This document shows, in pieces, positions 33,441 to 48,000 of a stretch of 64,000 nt of DNA. Position 1 is the first letter of the stretch. Each line of letters opens with the position of its first letter. This DNA comes from Branchiostoma floridae (Eukaryota; Chordata; Leptocardii; Amphioxiformes; Branchiostomatidae), in assembly GCF_000003815.2 (NCBI RefSeq), contig NC_049992.1, forward strand, positions 16,346,378 through 16,410,377, given 5' to 3'. The notes beneath the pieces are model-generated. The model worked only from the letters and a program-made list of their open reading frames with translations, had not been told where the DNA came from and searched no databases. Made by a program: the position numbers and the translations under genes.

Positions 33441-35850
33441 GTATTCTGGTGAGTCTATGGCGAAGGGTGATCGTTTCTTTGTGTGCAGATTGCCCCCCTC
33501 CCATTACCTACCTCTGGCCAAGCTCTGGCAGACAACAACAAAGTCTAGTTTGAACGTGCCATTGCCAAAGACGCTATGGACGATCTTATGCAAACCTTTT
33601 CTTTTTCACGCAATGCTGCGTTTAAAACCTTGCCTGAACGTAGGGGTTTTATTACAATATTTTGACTCGTGATTTGCATGCACCGCACCAGTGATCATAA
33701 ACCATATCCGGATATCCGTATATGCCCTTTAAATTATAATAATTTGTTTCAAGTACCCAGTCTAGCGTTGATCAGCAATGTGATTCTTTTGGTGCAGTAG
33801 AAACATGCCTTTTGTTTATTTCAAGTATCCTCTTATTATATTTGAACAATGTATCATCTGTTTATTTATCACCTAACTGTTAATGTGAACTACATTGTTC
33901 TTCTTCTGTGCTCTATGCTTAATACTAACGTTAGTAAGTTGTGTGCATTGTCATTCTTAACTCTACCTTAGATAACATGTCATGTTTTGTAGGTAAGAAG
34001 CATGCATTGAAATAAACCAGAATGTTGTAATATTCCTTTATAACTGAAGAGCTCTGCCTCTTATCTCTGTTACTTTACATTGTATGTTACAATAACCATA
34101 ATCTTCACTGTCTTTCATAACCAAGTACATTACTGAAGTATACATGATGCTAATGTTCTTACTATGCACTGACTGTCTGTAATCTATATGTTCCTGATGC
34201 CTGCACATTTTCTCTACTGACTACTCAATGGTGTAGAATTGTTCCAAAGCGTACTTGTGCAAGGGAAGAAAAATGTAGACAATTAAACTTGTGAATGTGT
34301 CTGTCAGTGTCAACAAGAAGACAAACCAGGTTTTCCAGCATAACAATGACAGCTTAGCAGAGTTTCCCAAAATGATGAAGGCATGAACCTAACTACATGT
34401 ATTATCCTTTGATGTTACATCAGCACATTCTCAAAGTCTGGCATGATGCGATTAATTCCTCAGAGTCAGACCTGAATTTGATTCTTTCGTTACATATTTA
34501 CCATTGTTGAACTTTGCTTTACAAGTCATTACTTTTAATGGGAGGTAAAGAACAGAGCTGTAGTGAGACCAACTTTTCCTCTGGCATGTTTTTGTCCATT
34601 ATTAAGATCCGCTGTTGCTTTAATCAGCATTGTGTATGTAGCCAATGGTTTTTCCATGTTTCAAATGGCTTCACAAGCGTACTGTCAGCTAACTGTTAAT
34701 GGTGACAAGATGACGGATTAGGGGCTTTGTGATGTTTGGAGTCAACATTGGAGCACATCGCACCTGGTCAGGATTGACATACAATGGTGCTATTATCATC
34801 AGACATTGACAAGAAACCCTACAGTCGGCTTTCCCTTGATTGGCCACTAATTTTGTATTGAAAGATTGTAGCCATTATCACTCGTAGACAACTTTCTGAA
34901 ATATGCAGAAGAATGCATTGTATATTGGTAATGAGACAGACAATGGTGGAGTTGAAGATTTTGAATGTTTATGATTAAGCAGAACATTAACAACACTTGC
35001 AATGTTATGTTCTTAGTTTAGAACAAGGTGGTAAAAGAAGCCTCCTTGGTTAGAGTAAATTTGTATTACATCTGGTTTAGAATTAGGTTCTGCCAAAGAA
35101 AGTAATGTAGCACTGACCACAAGAAAAGGATCTGCTGTCAATTAATTCTATATCTCCCTGAACAATCAATTAGCAGACAAGCACTTTGTCATGCAAGATC
35201 TTATTACTTTAATGGTTGTCATTGTCTGTTTTGAACATTCATTTACTTCTATGTAGGATAACAAATTTGTGTGGTTGTCTCCAGCTTTTCCTTGCACAGA
35301 CATAGATACTCATTTGTTTTAGCAAGCAAAGATGTAACAGGAGAGTTTTTCAAATTGTACAATCTCTCAGATCTAACGACTTCTCTAGACAAATACTACA
35401 CACTTTGTGTTGTATCAGTAAGAAAAGAAAACAATTGGCCCACAACTGAAAAGGGTGAGAGAAAAAAGGAAAGTTGGAAATCTGATTCCCAAGAGCGAGT
35501 CTGCACACTAGGAACGTTAGAAGATTCAATTTCATGTCAGTGTACCTTGTAATATCAGCACATTGTGTCTAGTCCAGACTTTGTACAATGTGCCATTCCC
35601 AGGTTGCCAGGGTTGGTTGTTACTGGAGACTTGTACAACCACCCTTAATCTGTTTTGCTATATTTTCTTTAGGACTGTTTACATACTGATAGGACCATTT
35701 GTACGCTCAATGTTCGTGACAGCTACAACAAACAGTGTTTAGCGTCCCCTGTGCCAAGCGTGCTCTCTCTCCATATAAGTTTCACACAGTTGCAGATCCA
35801 TAGCTGGGTCAGTGTTTGTTTCCTAAACAGCACCTTTAAAAAGATAAAGG
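33441..35850. other. Intergenic, nothing recognised
   Basis: AT-rich sequence with no supported exon, RNA gene or defined repeat. Confidence 0.45.
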
Positions 35851-36152
35851 GAGTTTGAACGTTAAGGTTGGAGAGGTGGAACAGTCGGGGTCAGCTAGTC
35901 CACTTGCAGCACTGCTGGCAGTTAGCGCAACCAACAGGTAATCATCTGACCCTGCTCAAAGGTGCTGTGTGCTCTCTTACCGGTAGGTTCATTTGCATAA
36001 CCGTAATCGATGAACCAATACATGTCCAAATGAGATTATGTTCACAGGTCATTCAGGGGTATGTAACACTGATCAAGATGAAGATTTGGTGGTGTAACTG
36101 TAAATACTGTATGTGTGTAATGTCAGGGGCCAAGACTTTCCTGCAAAGATAA

Positions 36153-36526
36153 CAGAGTCCTCCCCAGAGGATGGAATAACGGAGGCCCTCCACTATACTC
36201 CTAGCCCAGCTCCACTATACTACTTTTGAAATTTAGTGTGTTTCTTCCCTATTTTCTTGGTTAGTTTTGCTAAAATTAATTAAAATTCACAGCTTTTTGT
36301 GCCAAGTGGCATCACTTTTCCAGTCAGCATTGTCTGCAAAAACTTGTGAATGGGCGATGATCAAAACAATAGTTGCCACTTGACAACGAAGGAATCACTA
36401 TAATATGTATTTGACACCCTCTGTCATTGCAAAATGGACCCATTTTCATGAAAGTGCAGCGCGTTGGTTCGGGTTATTTTTGCCAGCCCCTCCACTATAC
36501 TAAAAAAATTTCTGGGGAGAACCCTG
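36153..36526. mobile_element. hAT-like MITE (about 374 bp)
   Basis: The ends CAGAGTCCTCCCCAGA and the inverse of CAGGGTTCTCCCCAGA form a 16-bp inverted repeat with two mismatches. The motif ctccactatact occurs three times inside. The 8 bases on each side (aaagataa, gataataa) are similar but not identical, so the duplication is unproven. Confidence 0.55.
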
Positions 36527-36662
36527 GATAATAATGGACTGAGGCTACAATGTTTTGTAATTCACTGTCAGTTGTTATGTCTTTATAACAGAATCTAGGA
36601 GGACAATCTAGCTCTTTAACTACTGACTAGATGGACGCATCCATGTTGGTTTTATCTTGTAG

Positions 36663-36713
36663 GAATAGATCGTAAGAGCAAAAGGAAATCTCTTAACCCT
36701 CTGTACTACAGTG
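36663..36713 (+). CDS. Orphan exon candidate
   Basis: A 51-nt stretch between ..ttatcttgtag and GTG/gtaaga, phase 1 to 1, reading (G)IDRKSKRKSLNPLYYS. The sites are strong and the peptide is basic and protein-like, but I do not recognise it. I could join it to no neighbouring exon with confidence. Confidence 0.3.
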
Positions 36714-37524
36714 GTAAGAAAGCCAAAGATGGATGCAAAAACCACTGTACTATGATATCAATAGGCTGTTCAACAAGTGATTTTTATTTTAGGAATCGGC
36801 AAGCCAACAAGTGATTTTTAATGTAGAAATTACAACAGTATTGTTGTAATCGAAGAAATAGACATGCTAGCATTTTCACAGTCAGGCAATTCTTTTACAG
36901 CCAATCTATTTCCATTGAATTGTATACATGTACATGTACTTACCCTCAATGAAAGCACTTCAAGGGAGCTCTAAAAGACAGTGCTGTGCCCATATCAGTA
37001 AAAGCTATTGATTACTAAGAAGTTAAAACTTGCAAGCTGTTGTACAATCTGTTGCTGTGTGGGCACGTCTACTTGTATACGTGTAGCTGTGTTGTGTGTG
37101 CATCAACATCAAGTACACATGTGACTGGATAGCAGTACTACATAGTGTCTGTCAATCAACTTATGTTAACAATTACTGGATGGGATATCCATAACATCGC
37201 TATTCTTAGTACAGCATTGTGGAGTGCCAGTTACCCCCACCATTGCTAGGGCATGTGGCAGGCTGGGTGCCCTGGCACTGAACCAAGGCTACGTCCAGGC
37301 TATGCATTCTATTTGAGTTATGGGGCAGTTGATGTTGCATGAAAATGTTTTGTATGAAACTTGAGATGCACGTCACATGGATCACCCCTCCCCTGGTACA
37401 CACAGTACCGCGAACATACCAGTGAGGATCCCTGCTTGTCATGAACCGTAGCAGTCTTCTTAACAGAAGAAACCTTAGATGGGTCGTTTAGCAAGAAAGA
37501 TGTAGTGTGACGTTGGCCTCCAGC

Positions 37525-37599
37525 ATGGATTCCTACTCCTTCTACTTCTGTGCTGGCGAGAAAAAGCAATTTCTGACCAAGCTGCATGGCGCAGGATGG
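37525..37599 (+). CDS. Orphan first-exon candidate
   Basis: ATG then 24 codons reading MDSYSFYFCAGEKKQFLTKL.., ending at a perfect donor (GGATGG/gtaagt). A possible acceptor precedes the ATG (ctccag at 37523). No family is recognised and no downstream partner was found. Chance cannot be excluded. Confidence 0.25.
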
Positions 37600-39179
37600 G
37601 TAAGTCAGTGCCGAGAACACAACTCACAGTTCAGGTTTTCTTCTGTGTAGTTTTAAAGCCGCTTGGCTGTTGTTGTTTACACCAAGAAGATGTGTCATAA
37701 CGAATTAAAAGTGACGGGCTGTTGAAATGACAGTCAAACTAATTTTGGTCCAGTGACTGTTCATTCTATTTGGGTACAACCAACATGGATCTGTTGTTGC
37801 AGTTCAGTCGGATTCTACTAGAGAGCACTGCTTTCACAGGCTGGAACTTCACTTAAAATTGTGGGGCAATTAGAAAGCTTGTTATTTGCTCAACCCTGTT
37901 ATTATTCTGTCTTATGGTTTTGTATAATAGGGGAGAATCAGTGAGTTGATGCAGTGCCACATAGCTTTGCTAGAGTGCTCTTTTGTACAGGTGAAAAACT
38001 GAAGCATGGAAGCCATTCTTTAGGGGGTATTAAATTCCTTCAGTTGTTTTGATATTGAATAAAACATAGTCTAACCTTCCTTTGCTTCCTTAAGTCTATA
38101 TTGACTGTGGAAAAAAAATGTAGATGCAAGATAGTATGAAATTGGAATGGAAAAAAAAATTTTCTTAGTGAAGAGGAAGGATATCTTGTTTATGCGACCC
38201 AGTAGGTCATTAATGCAACAAACATACAAAATATGTTTTGGATCTTGTTCTTTTTATAAATGATGCCAAAACACTTTGCTTAGGAAAAGTTCATGAAGTC
38301 TGTATGAGATATTGACTAGAACAAAAAAAATGATAGAGTACATTGTTTTTAAGGCTTGTTGTGAAAAGTCCAGTATCCTGTATCAGAAGGATGTTTTTTT
38401 GGAAGTTGGCATGGCTACAACAACAATGCCAACATGATGAGCATGGGGACAATTACTCATTGGAAGATAAGCTTGTGAAGAAGTTGGCAATAGTATTTCT
38501 ACCATTCTGTACACCTCTAGCAATTAGGCATCTAGAAAGATTTCCTCCTTTCCTCAAGATATTGATTGCAAGATATAGAAGTCTTGTCAAGTAACATAAA
38601 ATCACAAATCTTTTCCAAATTTCCATTTTACTTTTTTTTGTGATTTTATAAAAAGTTGGAAAGAAGTATTGGGGGTCTGACGGTCTGTTGGTGTTCCTTG
38701 CCATTAACTTCTGTTAGATTTTTGTGCACATTTAATGTTGTATCAGTATAAGGGCACGTTGCAAAAGTACATTTGTCTGACTGGCAAGAAGTACTTAGTA
38801 ATTGTTTGTCAGCTTTGTATCAGTCTGCTTTGAAGTGAAGAATGCTTGATTATGACTGTTTTACATAGCCATTAGCCCTGACAGACACATCCTCTTGTCA
38901 TCTGGGACAGCATTAAGTTAATTTCCAGTTGTTTGGACTAACAGGACTATTTGCACCTTTTCTTATGGAAACAAGATTGTTGAAGAACATTGCAGGACTT
39001 GTCACCTGGCTTCCTGGGGGATTCTGAAAGGATTCAGTTCACACTTATTTGCACCGTACAAACAGGGGGTCTGAGACAAACAGGTGTGATGTTTGGGGTG
39101 CAAACTTTTCGGTGGCTTCACCCCTGATTGTAAGGGTTCCCAACAAAAGCGTCCTGCAATGAATACTGACTCAAAAGCG

Positions 39180-41400
39180 TGTTAGCCCCGCCCCCTGTCA
39201 GTTAGCTCGACGCCAAGTTCAGAAAATAAAACAGAAAATGAGAGAATCCATTTGAAAAAGAGCTTTGTGGAATATTGTGTGTAGCGAAGCCAGCCGTCCA
39301 AGACGGGAAATGGTTGCCTAGTAACCAGGTACGCACTGTATCGTCTGCTGGGGGTCACTGAAACAGCCACGCCCCCAGGGCTTAGCACGTTGCATTTTCT
39401 ATCAGGGGGTGTTGGGTCTTGAAAAAGATTTTCTGTCGCCCGCTTTTTAAATCTTTTGCAGTTTGAAATTAATGTCCTCTTTTTAAAAGACGGGCCCAAA
39501 TTGAGCATTTCATTTAAGTCTTATGCGACTGTCTGAAATTACTGAAAAAGAGTTCAGCAGATGATAGCCACTCCCCTGTGAATTCCCTGATGGTTCGGTC
39601 TAATTTGCGCAGTGCAAACACACGCTAACCTCCTACCTGCCGCCGCTACCTTTAATGAATGGCGTGGTAGCCTGATTGATTGCAGGGAAGGGGCTTGTAT
39701 TAAGGGCTCCGGATCGGTTAAGGTTTCTCGATTCCGTATCGGTTGGCGGCCGAGGAGAAAGCTCAAGTACTGTATGAGCCCGTAACGGAGTCTGGTAGAT
39801 GATAATAGCGGCCCGAGTGCGGGAAACTTGAGCGGAGTTTGTACGCGAAGCTGCCACCGAGAGTCTTCCGCGTCCACGTAGCCCAAGTTTCCGCAGATAT
39901 TTTCCGTCCCACCTGTTGGATTCAACCCCTGACTGATTCGGACTTCAGTAAATAGCGGAGCCCCGTGTCTTTGCTTTGAGGGGGCAAAAGGACATATTTC
40001 TGAGGGCAGGGATTTGAAGATTTTAAACACCATTTCCCGATGAGCGCCCAGGACGGACAAGTAAAGCAGGCGGAGCCCAAACTCGAGCGAGTTATCCAGG
40101 TTGGGAGCCAGCGTTTGTTGTCTTTTACGTTTCCCCTTTGCACTCTAGCGTGAAATTTGGGGGTCAGGTTGCTGTGTTCCTAGCGGGCGCATTCGTGATG
40201 GGAGGGATTTTGCGGTGCATCTACGATTATCTGTGTGGTTTGGAACAATCGGATCGTGTTTCGACGTTTGCAAAACTGTGAAAATCGAATTATAGGGCCT
40301 AAGATGATTACAAGTCAAGTCAACAGGACAGGAAGGCGTCAATTGAAATGTGTATTATTTCACATCAACATTAATCGAGAGCATTTCTGGAAATTCGATC
40401 TGTTGGAAATAAGTATTGGGTGTCGCGTAAGTGTATCAAAGTGTGATCAAAGGTACCGCCCACCAAATCGACACTTTAGTTGCGAATCTTGCTGGGAGGT
40501 TGTTGTGAGTTCCAGAAAGCGGGGCAAAGAAAGCGTGGCTAATATTGACATTGCTGCAATATTTTCCACCGTCGCAAGCCTTGTTTGGTGATTAGTCGGA
40601 CCTTTAAAATATCACATGTTCACTTTGGTGTGAGATCGTAAGACACAGAATTAAGATTCTAGCCAAACAAAGATCGTGTTTCATTCTTTATTTTATTTTC
40701 CAGAAACCGCCCCTTTTTGCGATTTTTTTGGTGTTGAAAGGTTGTACCGCTCGTTCTCTTGACGTCACATCGATAGCAAGATGAGAGGTTCTTGCTTTTG
40801 TTCCTTAGTGTTTGTTGCCATTGTCGGCGATTCTTTCCACACAGAATATTTTTCAACACCGTTTGTTAGCCGTGGACTTGTTTTACAAGCCAGGCCGACC
40901 CAGTTCAAGAACCCTTTTCCTTCACAGCCGTCGTAGACAAAGGCGATAAGTCGACCCAGACGTATACTTTACCAATACGGATGCTGAGGTCATATCGTTT
41001 TTAGTTGGAGATCGTTGCATTTTTTTTGCGTCCTGTACGCCAACGGTGAACGTTTGTTGCGTTGTTTTGGTTTAAATTCCCGTGTTAATTAGCGGCTTTT
41101 TGTGTGTAGTCTTTGACGTTATTGTTTGCTAGGCGTCGACAGTTTGGTCAGTGTTTGGAGGCGGCGACGCAGGGTGTTATCAGTAGCGCTTTGTTTCTGC
41201 ATTATTGTCGATCTCAACGGAAAACCCCGAGTCGTTTTTCTGCATGCAATTTTCCTTTTCGGCTTTTTGGGTCCAAGGATAATTAGTCTAGGTGCCAGGC
41301 AGACTACAGGTGAACGCCTATTCGTTTTGAGTTGACGTGGTGATTTTTTTCACGTGGCGTTCTGGCCATAAGCCAGGTAGACCGGGTCATCGATTGTACG
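39180..41400. promoter_or_regulatory. GC/CpG-richer region, likely CROCC 5' region
   Basis: Base composition changes from AT-rich surroundings to many CpG-containing words. It contains a perfect cAMP-response palindrome TGACGTCA at 40760-40767 and the X-box at 39313. The 168-codon frame on the minus strand at 39554-40060 has no family resemblance and probably reflects composition. I infer a promoter-like region for CROCC. Confidence 0.4.
39313..39325. promoter_or_regulatory. RFX X-box motif upstream of CROCC
   Basis: GTTGCC-T-AGTAAC fits the X-box consensus GTNRCC-N(0-3)-RGYAAC exactly. RFX factors drive ciliary genes, and rootletin is a ciliary-rootlet protein. It lies 2.75 kb before the CROCC ATG, at the edge of a GC-richer region (39.1-41.4 kb) that could hold the transcription start and untranslated exons. 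Confidence 0.5.
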
Positions 41401-42073
41401 AGCCCTCGTACCGCCCCTTTGGAATGTGTTTTTAAACTGTCGTATTTCCGTAGTTTTTCCTTGACTCAGTGGTTGGACTTTCATACTTTCCTGGTTGAAA
41501 AAGAAGAATCTAACTGGGCGTTGTCAATATTTTAAGCATTATCAAACAATTGTCAAATTGAAGATAACTGCCATTAGAGGAAATATTATGTTGTTTTCTG
41601 CAGTATTTGCAATAGAACTTGTATTTTGAATAGAGAATATATATGTGCACACCTGTTAAATGTTATTTTCTGAAATGGTCCAGGAAAATGGACAAGTACA
41701 TACATGTACCTTTAGAGCCTAGGTTTATTCTTGAGCAAGTTGTGCTGAAATCCCAATCAATTGTAAAATGAGTGTATTACAATTTCCTAACTGGACCGTC
41801 AAATGCTTTGGTAAAATGTACAATGTACTGTTTCATAAATGACAGAAAAAGTGTGTGCAAGGTTCATCAAATATTCTTCCTTTGTTGTCACTTTTTTATT
41901 TCCTTTTTCATTTGTTTGTAACTCACTTTGTATTAACAAATCACATTTCATGCAACTTTTCATTTGTATGTCATAAATGCATCATGTTATTTTCATTGAT
42001 AACATTTCAATCATCTTTGTTTTATCATCACTTTTCTATCAACACAATATTTATGATTTGTGAACAAATACCC

Positions 42074-42088
42074 ATGAGTTTGACAACG
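42074..42088 (+). CDS. CROCC: CROCC first coding exon
   Basis: ATGAGTTTGACAACG/gtaagt encodes MSLTT and ends at a perfect donor. The vertebrate protein also starts MSL. An upstream frame is open without a stop, so an earlier start is possible but less likely. Confidence 0.7.
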
Positions 42089-45000
42089 GTAAGTCTCCAG
42101 AAAGATGTCTTGATGCAGCCTCCAGCAAGAAGCTAAGTATATTTTCCATTGTTACTGTAGAAACTTGAGGACTCAGTCCTAGGGAAGGGGGAGGAGGAGC
42201 CTTACACCATTCGCAGGGGAGACAGTCCGGGAAGCACAAGGGTTCCTGCTCGAATCCGCGAGATCATCACTAAGAACCTCTCCGAAGAAGACGTATCGAG
42301 CCCCGACGGAAGCGAAGGCATGCAGCCACAAGTAGCAGCCGTCCAGGTTTGTAGAATATAAAGACAAGAATACACTGGTTTCCCCTCCCCCATTTTCCCA
42401 TATGTGTAATGGTTCATTTTGCTGTGTCCATGAAAATGTTGTTTTTGTTCTGTATGTTTGCTTGTCTTGGTGTGTGTTCATAGTTATTTGTATAGTGACA
42501 GAATGTGAGACACAAAATGATGTAATGAGAGACTGGCAGGATTTGAAATTTGGTTTGGCCCGGGTCCAAAGTTGTTCCCATGTAGGATGGTAAGGTTGGT
42601 TTGGCCCGGGTCTAAAGTTGCATAGGCAGAAAAGTGTTTGAGCAGAATCTGCGAGAAATTCAAAATATAAAATTCACCATCATTAAAAAGCGATGAAAAA
42701 AGAACTTCTAAATATATAAGATATTCGATTTCTTCTTTTTTCTAAAAATAATCTGCATCAGCTTACAGGTTTACTATAATCCATAATAGAAAGCAGGAAT
42801 AGCCAAAGAGTCTCCAGGGTTTGCTGTGCTCGTTTATATACATCTTAGAACTAAAAGTCAAACTGTAGCTCTCACAGGCCCTCAGACTCATAAATATTTG
42901 ATTGGTAGTGCTTAATAAAATCAAGACACAGCACACAGAAAAACTTTGTGCTAAAATGGTGTTGTGTTACCAATTCCTCCCTGCAACAGAGTTACAGATT
43001 ATTAGATCAGCTGTACTTGATGTATGCCGTAAGACTTGTTCTTACCATACTGTACATTCTAAGATCTTTGGACTCATTATGACCTCATTTGTAAAATATG
43101 AGTCGACGTTCCAAGCATCCAAATCCAACAAAGTAAATGTTTAATGTCAAGAGTAAGGCGTTGTCTGTATGCTTATCGATTTAACATTGCTGGATGATAA
43201 TGCAAACAGTACACAGTACAATGACTGACTTGTTTGAGGTGTAAATGGTATGTTTCTTCCTTCCCATGCACAAACACGCCTCTTGCATTTGAACAATACT
43301 GAAAATGAAGTTACTTTCAGTGTTTTTATTTTGTGGTAAAAGGGAAAAGAAATCTTTCACTGCATTTGAAGTTCGAGGTTGAAACAGTGTAGTGCAGTAC
43401 AGTACAGAATGACAAAAAATATTTATTTCGCGCTAAGAGTTTTGCAAAAACCGTTGCTAACATTTCGAGATTTACAGTACTGCACTGCTGGTAGGAAAGT
43501 CAAGCTGTGGGGGTGGACTTGTGGGAAATGGCTGACTGGTTGGCTTAAGTTAGCTTACTAAAACGTGGGTCTCAGAAATGTGCGTGATGTAGTTGTAGGT
43601 GATCCGAAGTTGACCTATGGATCGTAGTCAGCATTTCTTATTCCAGCGCACGGCGCACGGTTAAGATATCATTGCAAAACTCATCGCAAACATTCAAGAT
43701 AAACAATACCACACTGCTGGTAGGAAACTGTGGGGGTGGAGTTGTGAGAAATGGCTGACTGGTTGGCTTAAGTTAGCTTACTAAAACGTGCACAGAAATG
43801 TGCGTGATGTAGTTGTAGGTGAACCGAAAATGACCTATGGATCGTAGTCAGCATTTCTTATTCCAGCGCACGGCGCACGGTTAAGATGTCACTGCAAAAC
43901 TCATCGCAAACATTGAAGGTAAACAGTACCACACTGCTGGTATGGAAATGTTTGGGTGGAGTTGTGAAAAATGGCTGACTGGTTGGCTTAAGTTAGCTAA
44001 CTAAAACGTGGGTCTCAGAAATGTGCGTGATGTAGTTGTAGGTGAACCGAAGTTGACCTATAGATCGTAGTCAGCATTTCTTACTCCAGTGCACGGCCAA
44101 CTCCATAGATCACAGACTGTAGATGACTTTAGTGGCAGGAAGGGTAATAGGGGGCAGCCAGCTATGCTGACCGTTACGAATAATCATGATGAAATCATGA
44201 CAAAGTCGTCAAATCGTCTGCTGCGTCTAGTCCTGACTTACGACAACAGTTGGGGCAACTAATTTTGTTCAGAAGGCTTGCCAAGACTTTTCCCATAACA
44301 CCACTCAGTCAAACACCATTAAAGATCTGAGGAGAATCAATAATCATATGGCAGGTGTCAGGAAGAAGATTGGTTAAGCCTTGCCGGCTTTAAAGCATTG
44401 GCTTTAAACCCATTGTCATCATAATTATCGATTGTGGCACCATCTTTTTGAAGTGCCTGATGGAGGAATGACAGCTTGAGTGGTGTCACTGAAAAAATGA
44501 TGTCGTACAAATCAGAACTGAAGTTGAAGTTAGATATTAGGGGGAAGTTTGTGCCGTGCAAATGTAAAGGGTGCCGGGACATCCAGCGTGTGTTGGTGGC
44601 TGGGAAACTTCCGAGGATTCAAACGGTATCTCCCGTGTTTTTCAAGCTGTTTCTTTTAATGATGTAAAGTTTGCAGGTTGTGTACATGTAACTTTTGTGT
44701 GTTTTGATTGTGAGGTTATGAGATTTTGTGTGCTGTATGGAAATGCCATTTTGATATGATACAAGAGAACATCAGATATGCATAATCTGTGTGCTTGTAT
44801 CAAATGGTGCATTTCATAAAGCTATGTAATAGTTATGGCCCAATTATCAGCCTTTAAGTGGAACTTTGTGAAGTTGAAAGTGATGTGGTGAATTGCATTG
44901 TTCTTCCTCTACAAGCCTGTCAGAAACATCTGGTGTCACATATACAGCTTGCAACGATAGCTTTGAAATGTGCACAAAAACACACACGTGCTGTGCATAC

Positions 45001-48000
45001 CAGTACTGTTAAAATGGCATTGCTGAACGGATGTAAAAATTAGAAGTATGAGTTGTTGCACAAAGGTAGATAGAAATAAACCTTCTTTTAAACAAAACAA
45101 CAGCCACATGAAGTCTTTAGAAACCAGAGGAGCTTGTTTTGATAGATTGGAAATGTAACTGGATTATTTTTGTTTGTTTGTAGGAGGAGAATCGCATGCT
45201 CCAGAATGAGCTGGGTCGGGTGGAAGATCTGCTGGCCCAGAGCCGTGCTGAGCGTGACGAGGTCACCATCAAGTACAACGCCGTCAGCGAAAGGGTAGGC
45301 CACGTTTTTATGCCCCTAACTCAGTTAATACCTTACATCCTAGGGGACTCAAGGATGACATAAATTCCTATATGAAAATTTATTGACTAGAATCATCACT
45401 CCGGACTGTGTATTCACTATTCACTCATCGTAGAGACTCATCAAATTCATAGTCTGAAACAGACAGTTTCATAACTGAAAGTATATTACGTTTAGATAAC
45501 ATTGTCCTTCTGAAGATCACTATTTCTATTTTGTGTCTGACAAGACTCATAAAAAATTATTTGGTCATATAAAATGTGCTTTGGTCACATAAAACATGCT
45601 TTGGAAATTCTTGCCTTTGAAAAATCAGTGTCTTTTCAAAGTGGACATTCAAGTATGAGAAGTTGTATAGAGTCCCCTTGGATCTCTCTCTTTGACAAGT
45701 TTTGTTAAAACAATCTTCCAGTAGAACCAGTAGAACTGGAGTGAAGAATATATTTATAGCTTTGAAGATTTATGTACAGTTATGTCCTGCAGAACACTGT
45801 TACATCATTGTAACTTGTTCACCCATGCATAGAAATGGCTGAAATCTCACGATCGTCCATAATTTATGACATGGACGCTTGAGCGGCTGCCTTGGACGTG
45901 CGCGTCTTTGCTTTGCGATGCGATTTTTCAACGATGCCCAAGAGTTCCATCACATCCTTAATGAGGATGTAGATCAATGGTCAAGACTGACAATGAAGAT
46001 TTCTCCAAACAGAACGATCTTAAGTATTTTCACAGCAGTACAGTGGATAGCTTGTGCAAACAGCTGATCAATAACGCACTAGAAAAGTAAACAGTCTAGA
46101 GCAGTGCTTTGATGAGGGGTACTTTTAGATAGGTCAAAGGTCACTTCAGTCTGAAAACATTGTAATACTACTAGTAATAGCCTAGCAAGAAAAGTATAAC
46201 ATGATACGAGGTCATCAATAATGAATGTCCACAAGTCTGTCAGGTTACTACATATGATATAAAGCTTGGACTTGAAACAGTAATATATTGTGTTCCAGGT
46301 AGGTTCGTTGATTGTGTCAAGTCGGAAAGATTTATCAAATATTGATTATCCAATCAATTCTTAAAGCTGGAAATGATTTCCTTGGAGTGGAAAGCCAAAT
46401 GAGACGTGTTAATCTGCTTTGCAGCATGAACTGTTAGAAGGAAGAAAAATCCGCCTTTGCCCCAGATTAAGAGTTGGATTGTTTGAAAACCTCAGCTCCC
46501 CCAGGACTTTGCCCTTATTGTAATGTCAATACAGACCTTAGATACACCTAATCATTGCCACATTAAACCACCTGCTCCCTTGTAATATGTGCGATTAACT
46601 GAAAAGTGATATTACCAGCCTGAAAGTTTAGACAGTTTGAACTGTTTCACTGTAAGTTGGGTTAAAACGAGAAGAAATGTCAAACAGTATAACTACGTAA
46701 CCTAAAACCATTTCGTAAGATGTCAGAAAATAAATAGAAAATGTCAACGCATTTTATGCCGTCAAGCCACTTAAAAGTAATAAAAATCTTACATATATAC
46801 CCATTCAACTTGTAGCACTGGTATCAGCTATCATTTTATGTATGGCATGCAGACACAACTCTAAATTGTACAAAATCAAAAGTTTTTTTGAAGCTTGGGT
46901 TAAAATTGGTATACAATTATTAAAAAGACTTCTTTTTTGTACCAGTCAATTATATAGTTATTACAGAGATAAATGTATCTATTTAGAGCATTTCTATGCA
47001 TTGATATGGCTCGACAATTCTAGTTTCTGACTTTCTTTGCTACTAAGGCCATTAAATTTTATGTGCATCATGCCCCATTGTGATTCATTATCCTCAGAGT
47101 TGATTAAAACAATGGTGTCTGGTACCAGTTGTTAACAACCTGCACACGTCTCAGCTCAGTGAACAGCTAATGTTAGCCATAATCACCAATTAGGAAGACT
47201 TCTGATCAGATTTCTATCAGAGCTTCTGTACTTAACAAATGCTTCTGAAAAATGAAAAAAAAGACTGTCGTATCCATTTATAATGTAACAGGAAATATAT
47301 TTCATGTTAAAATTTTAAACTAAGAGTGACAGATGTTGCTGGAAATGTTCCATGAGTGCCAATGAGTGAGCAGTTACCCATTATCGTTGGGACCATTTAT
47401 TTCAAAATCCATAGTCAATTTTGTGTTAATTGCTGGAGCACAAAGGATTTCAGTCTCCCCTGAGCATTTATTATTCCCAAGTACTCAATAGGAGCAAAGC
47501 ACTGCTGTCTAGCTTTTCAGTTAATTATACAGCAGCTAATACAGTCAATGGTAGGGGCCAAGGATGGCAAGTCCTACCAGGTAGTAATTAACTGCGCTGT
47601 CGCACAAGACTAGTCGGTGATATGGAGGGTGTTTGTGATGTCGCAGTTGAGACAATGTCTGACGTTGAGATGGAGATAGAAGGTGACGACCAAGAGGTCG
47701 AGTCGGTGGCAACGGCCGATCTTCTGGCGGAGATTGAAGACATTAAGGTAATGTATCACTGTGTGCTGGTAGGGAAATGATTATGTTATATCATAATGTA
47801 TGTTTGTAGGAAAAGGGCCCGCTCTGACAAAATGGGTATTGTCGCGCTCCTCTGCTTACCGTTGCAATGGTGATAGCGCTGGTAAAATCATTGCGTGGAA
47901 TATTTCCTTGGCAAAGCAGTATGTTAACTTTATAATTATATTTATAGTTAAATGTATCTTCACTGGATGGGACTAGGTGAGGTGAGGTGAGGTATCTTCA

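Noticed and set aside
35868-35939. Exon with a SPLA-LLA motif similar to Sp transcription factors
   Set aside because: The frame that reads SASPLAALLA does not join in phase to the 36663 candidate, and the motif is too short to be diagnostic.
39120-39520. Third member of the hAT MITE family
   Set aside because: Some translated resemblance to the 21251 and 23049 elements, but no matching inverted ends or target duplication could be found.
39554-40060. 168-codon open frame on the minus strand
   Set aside because: No recognisable motif, lies in a GC-richer stretch where stops are rarer, other frames are open too, and no splice or promoter logic fits.
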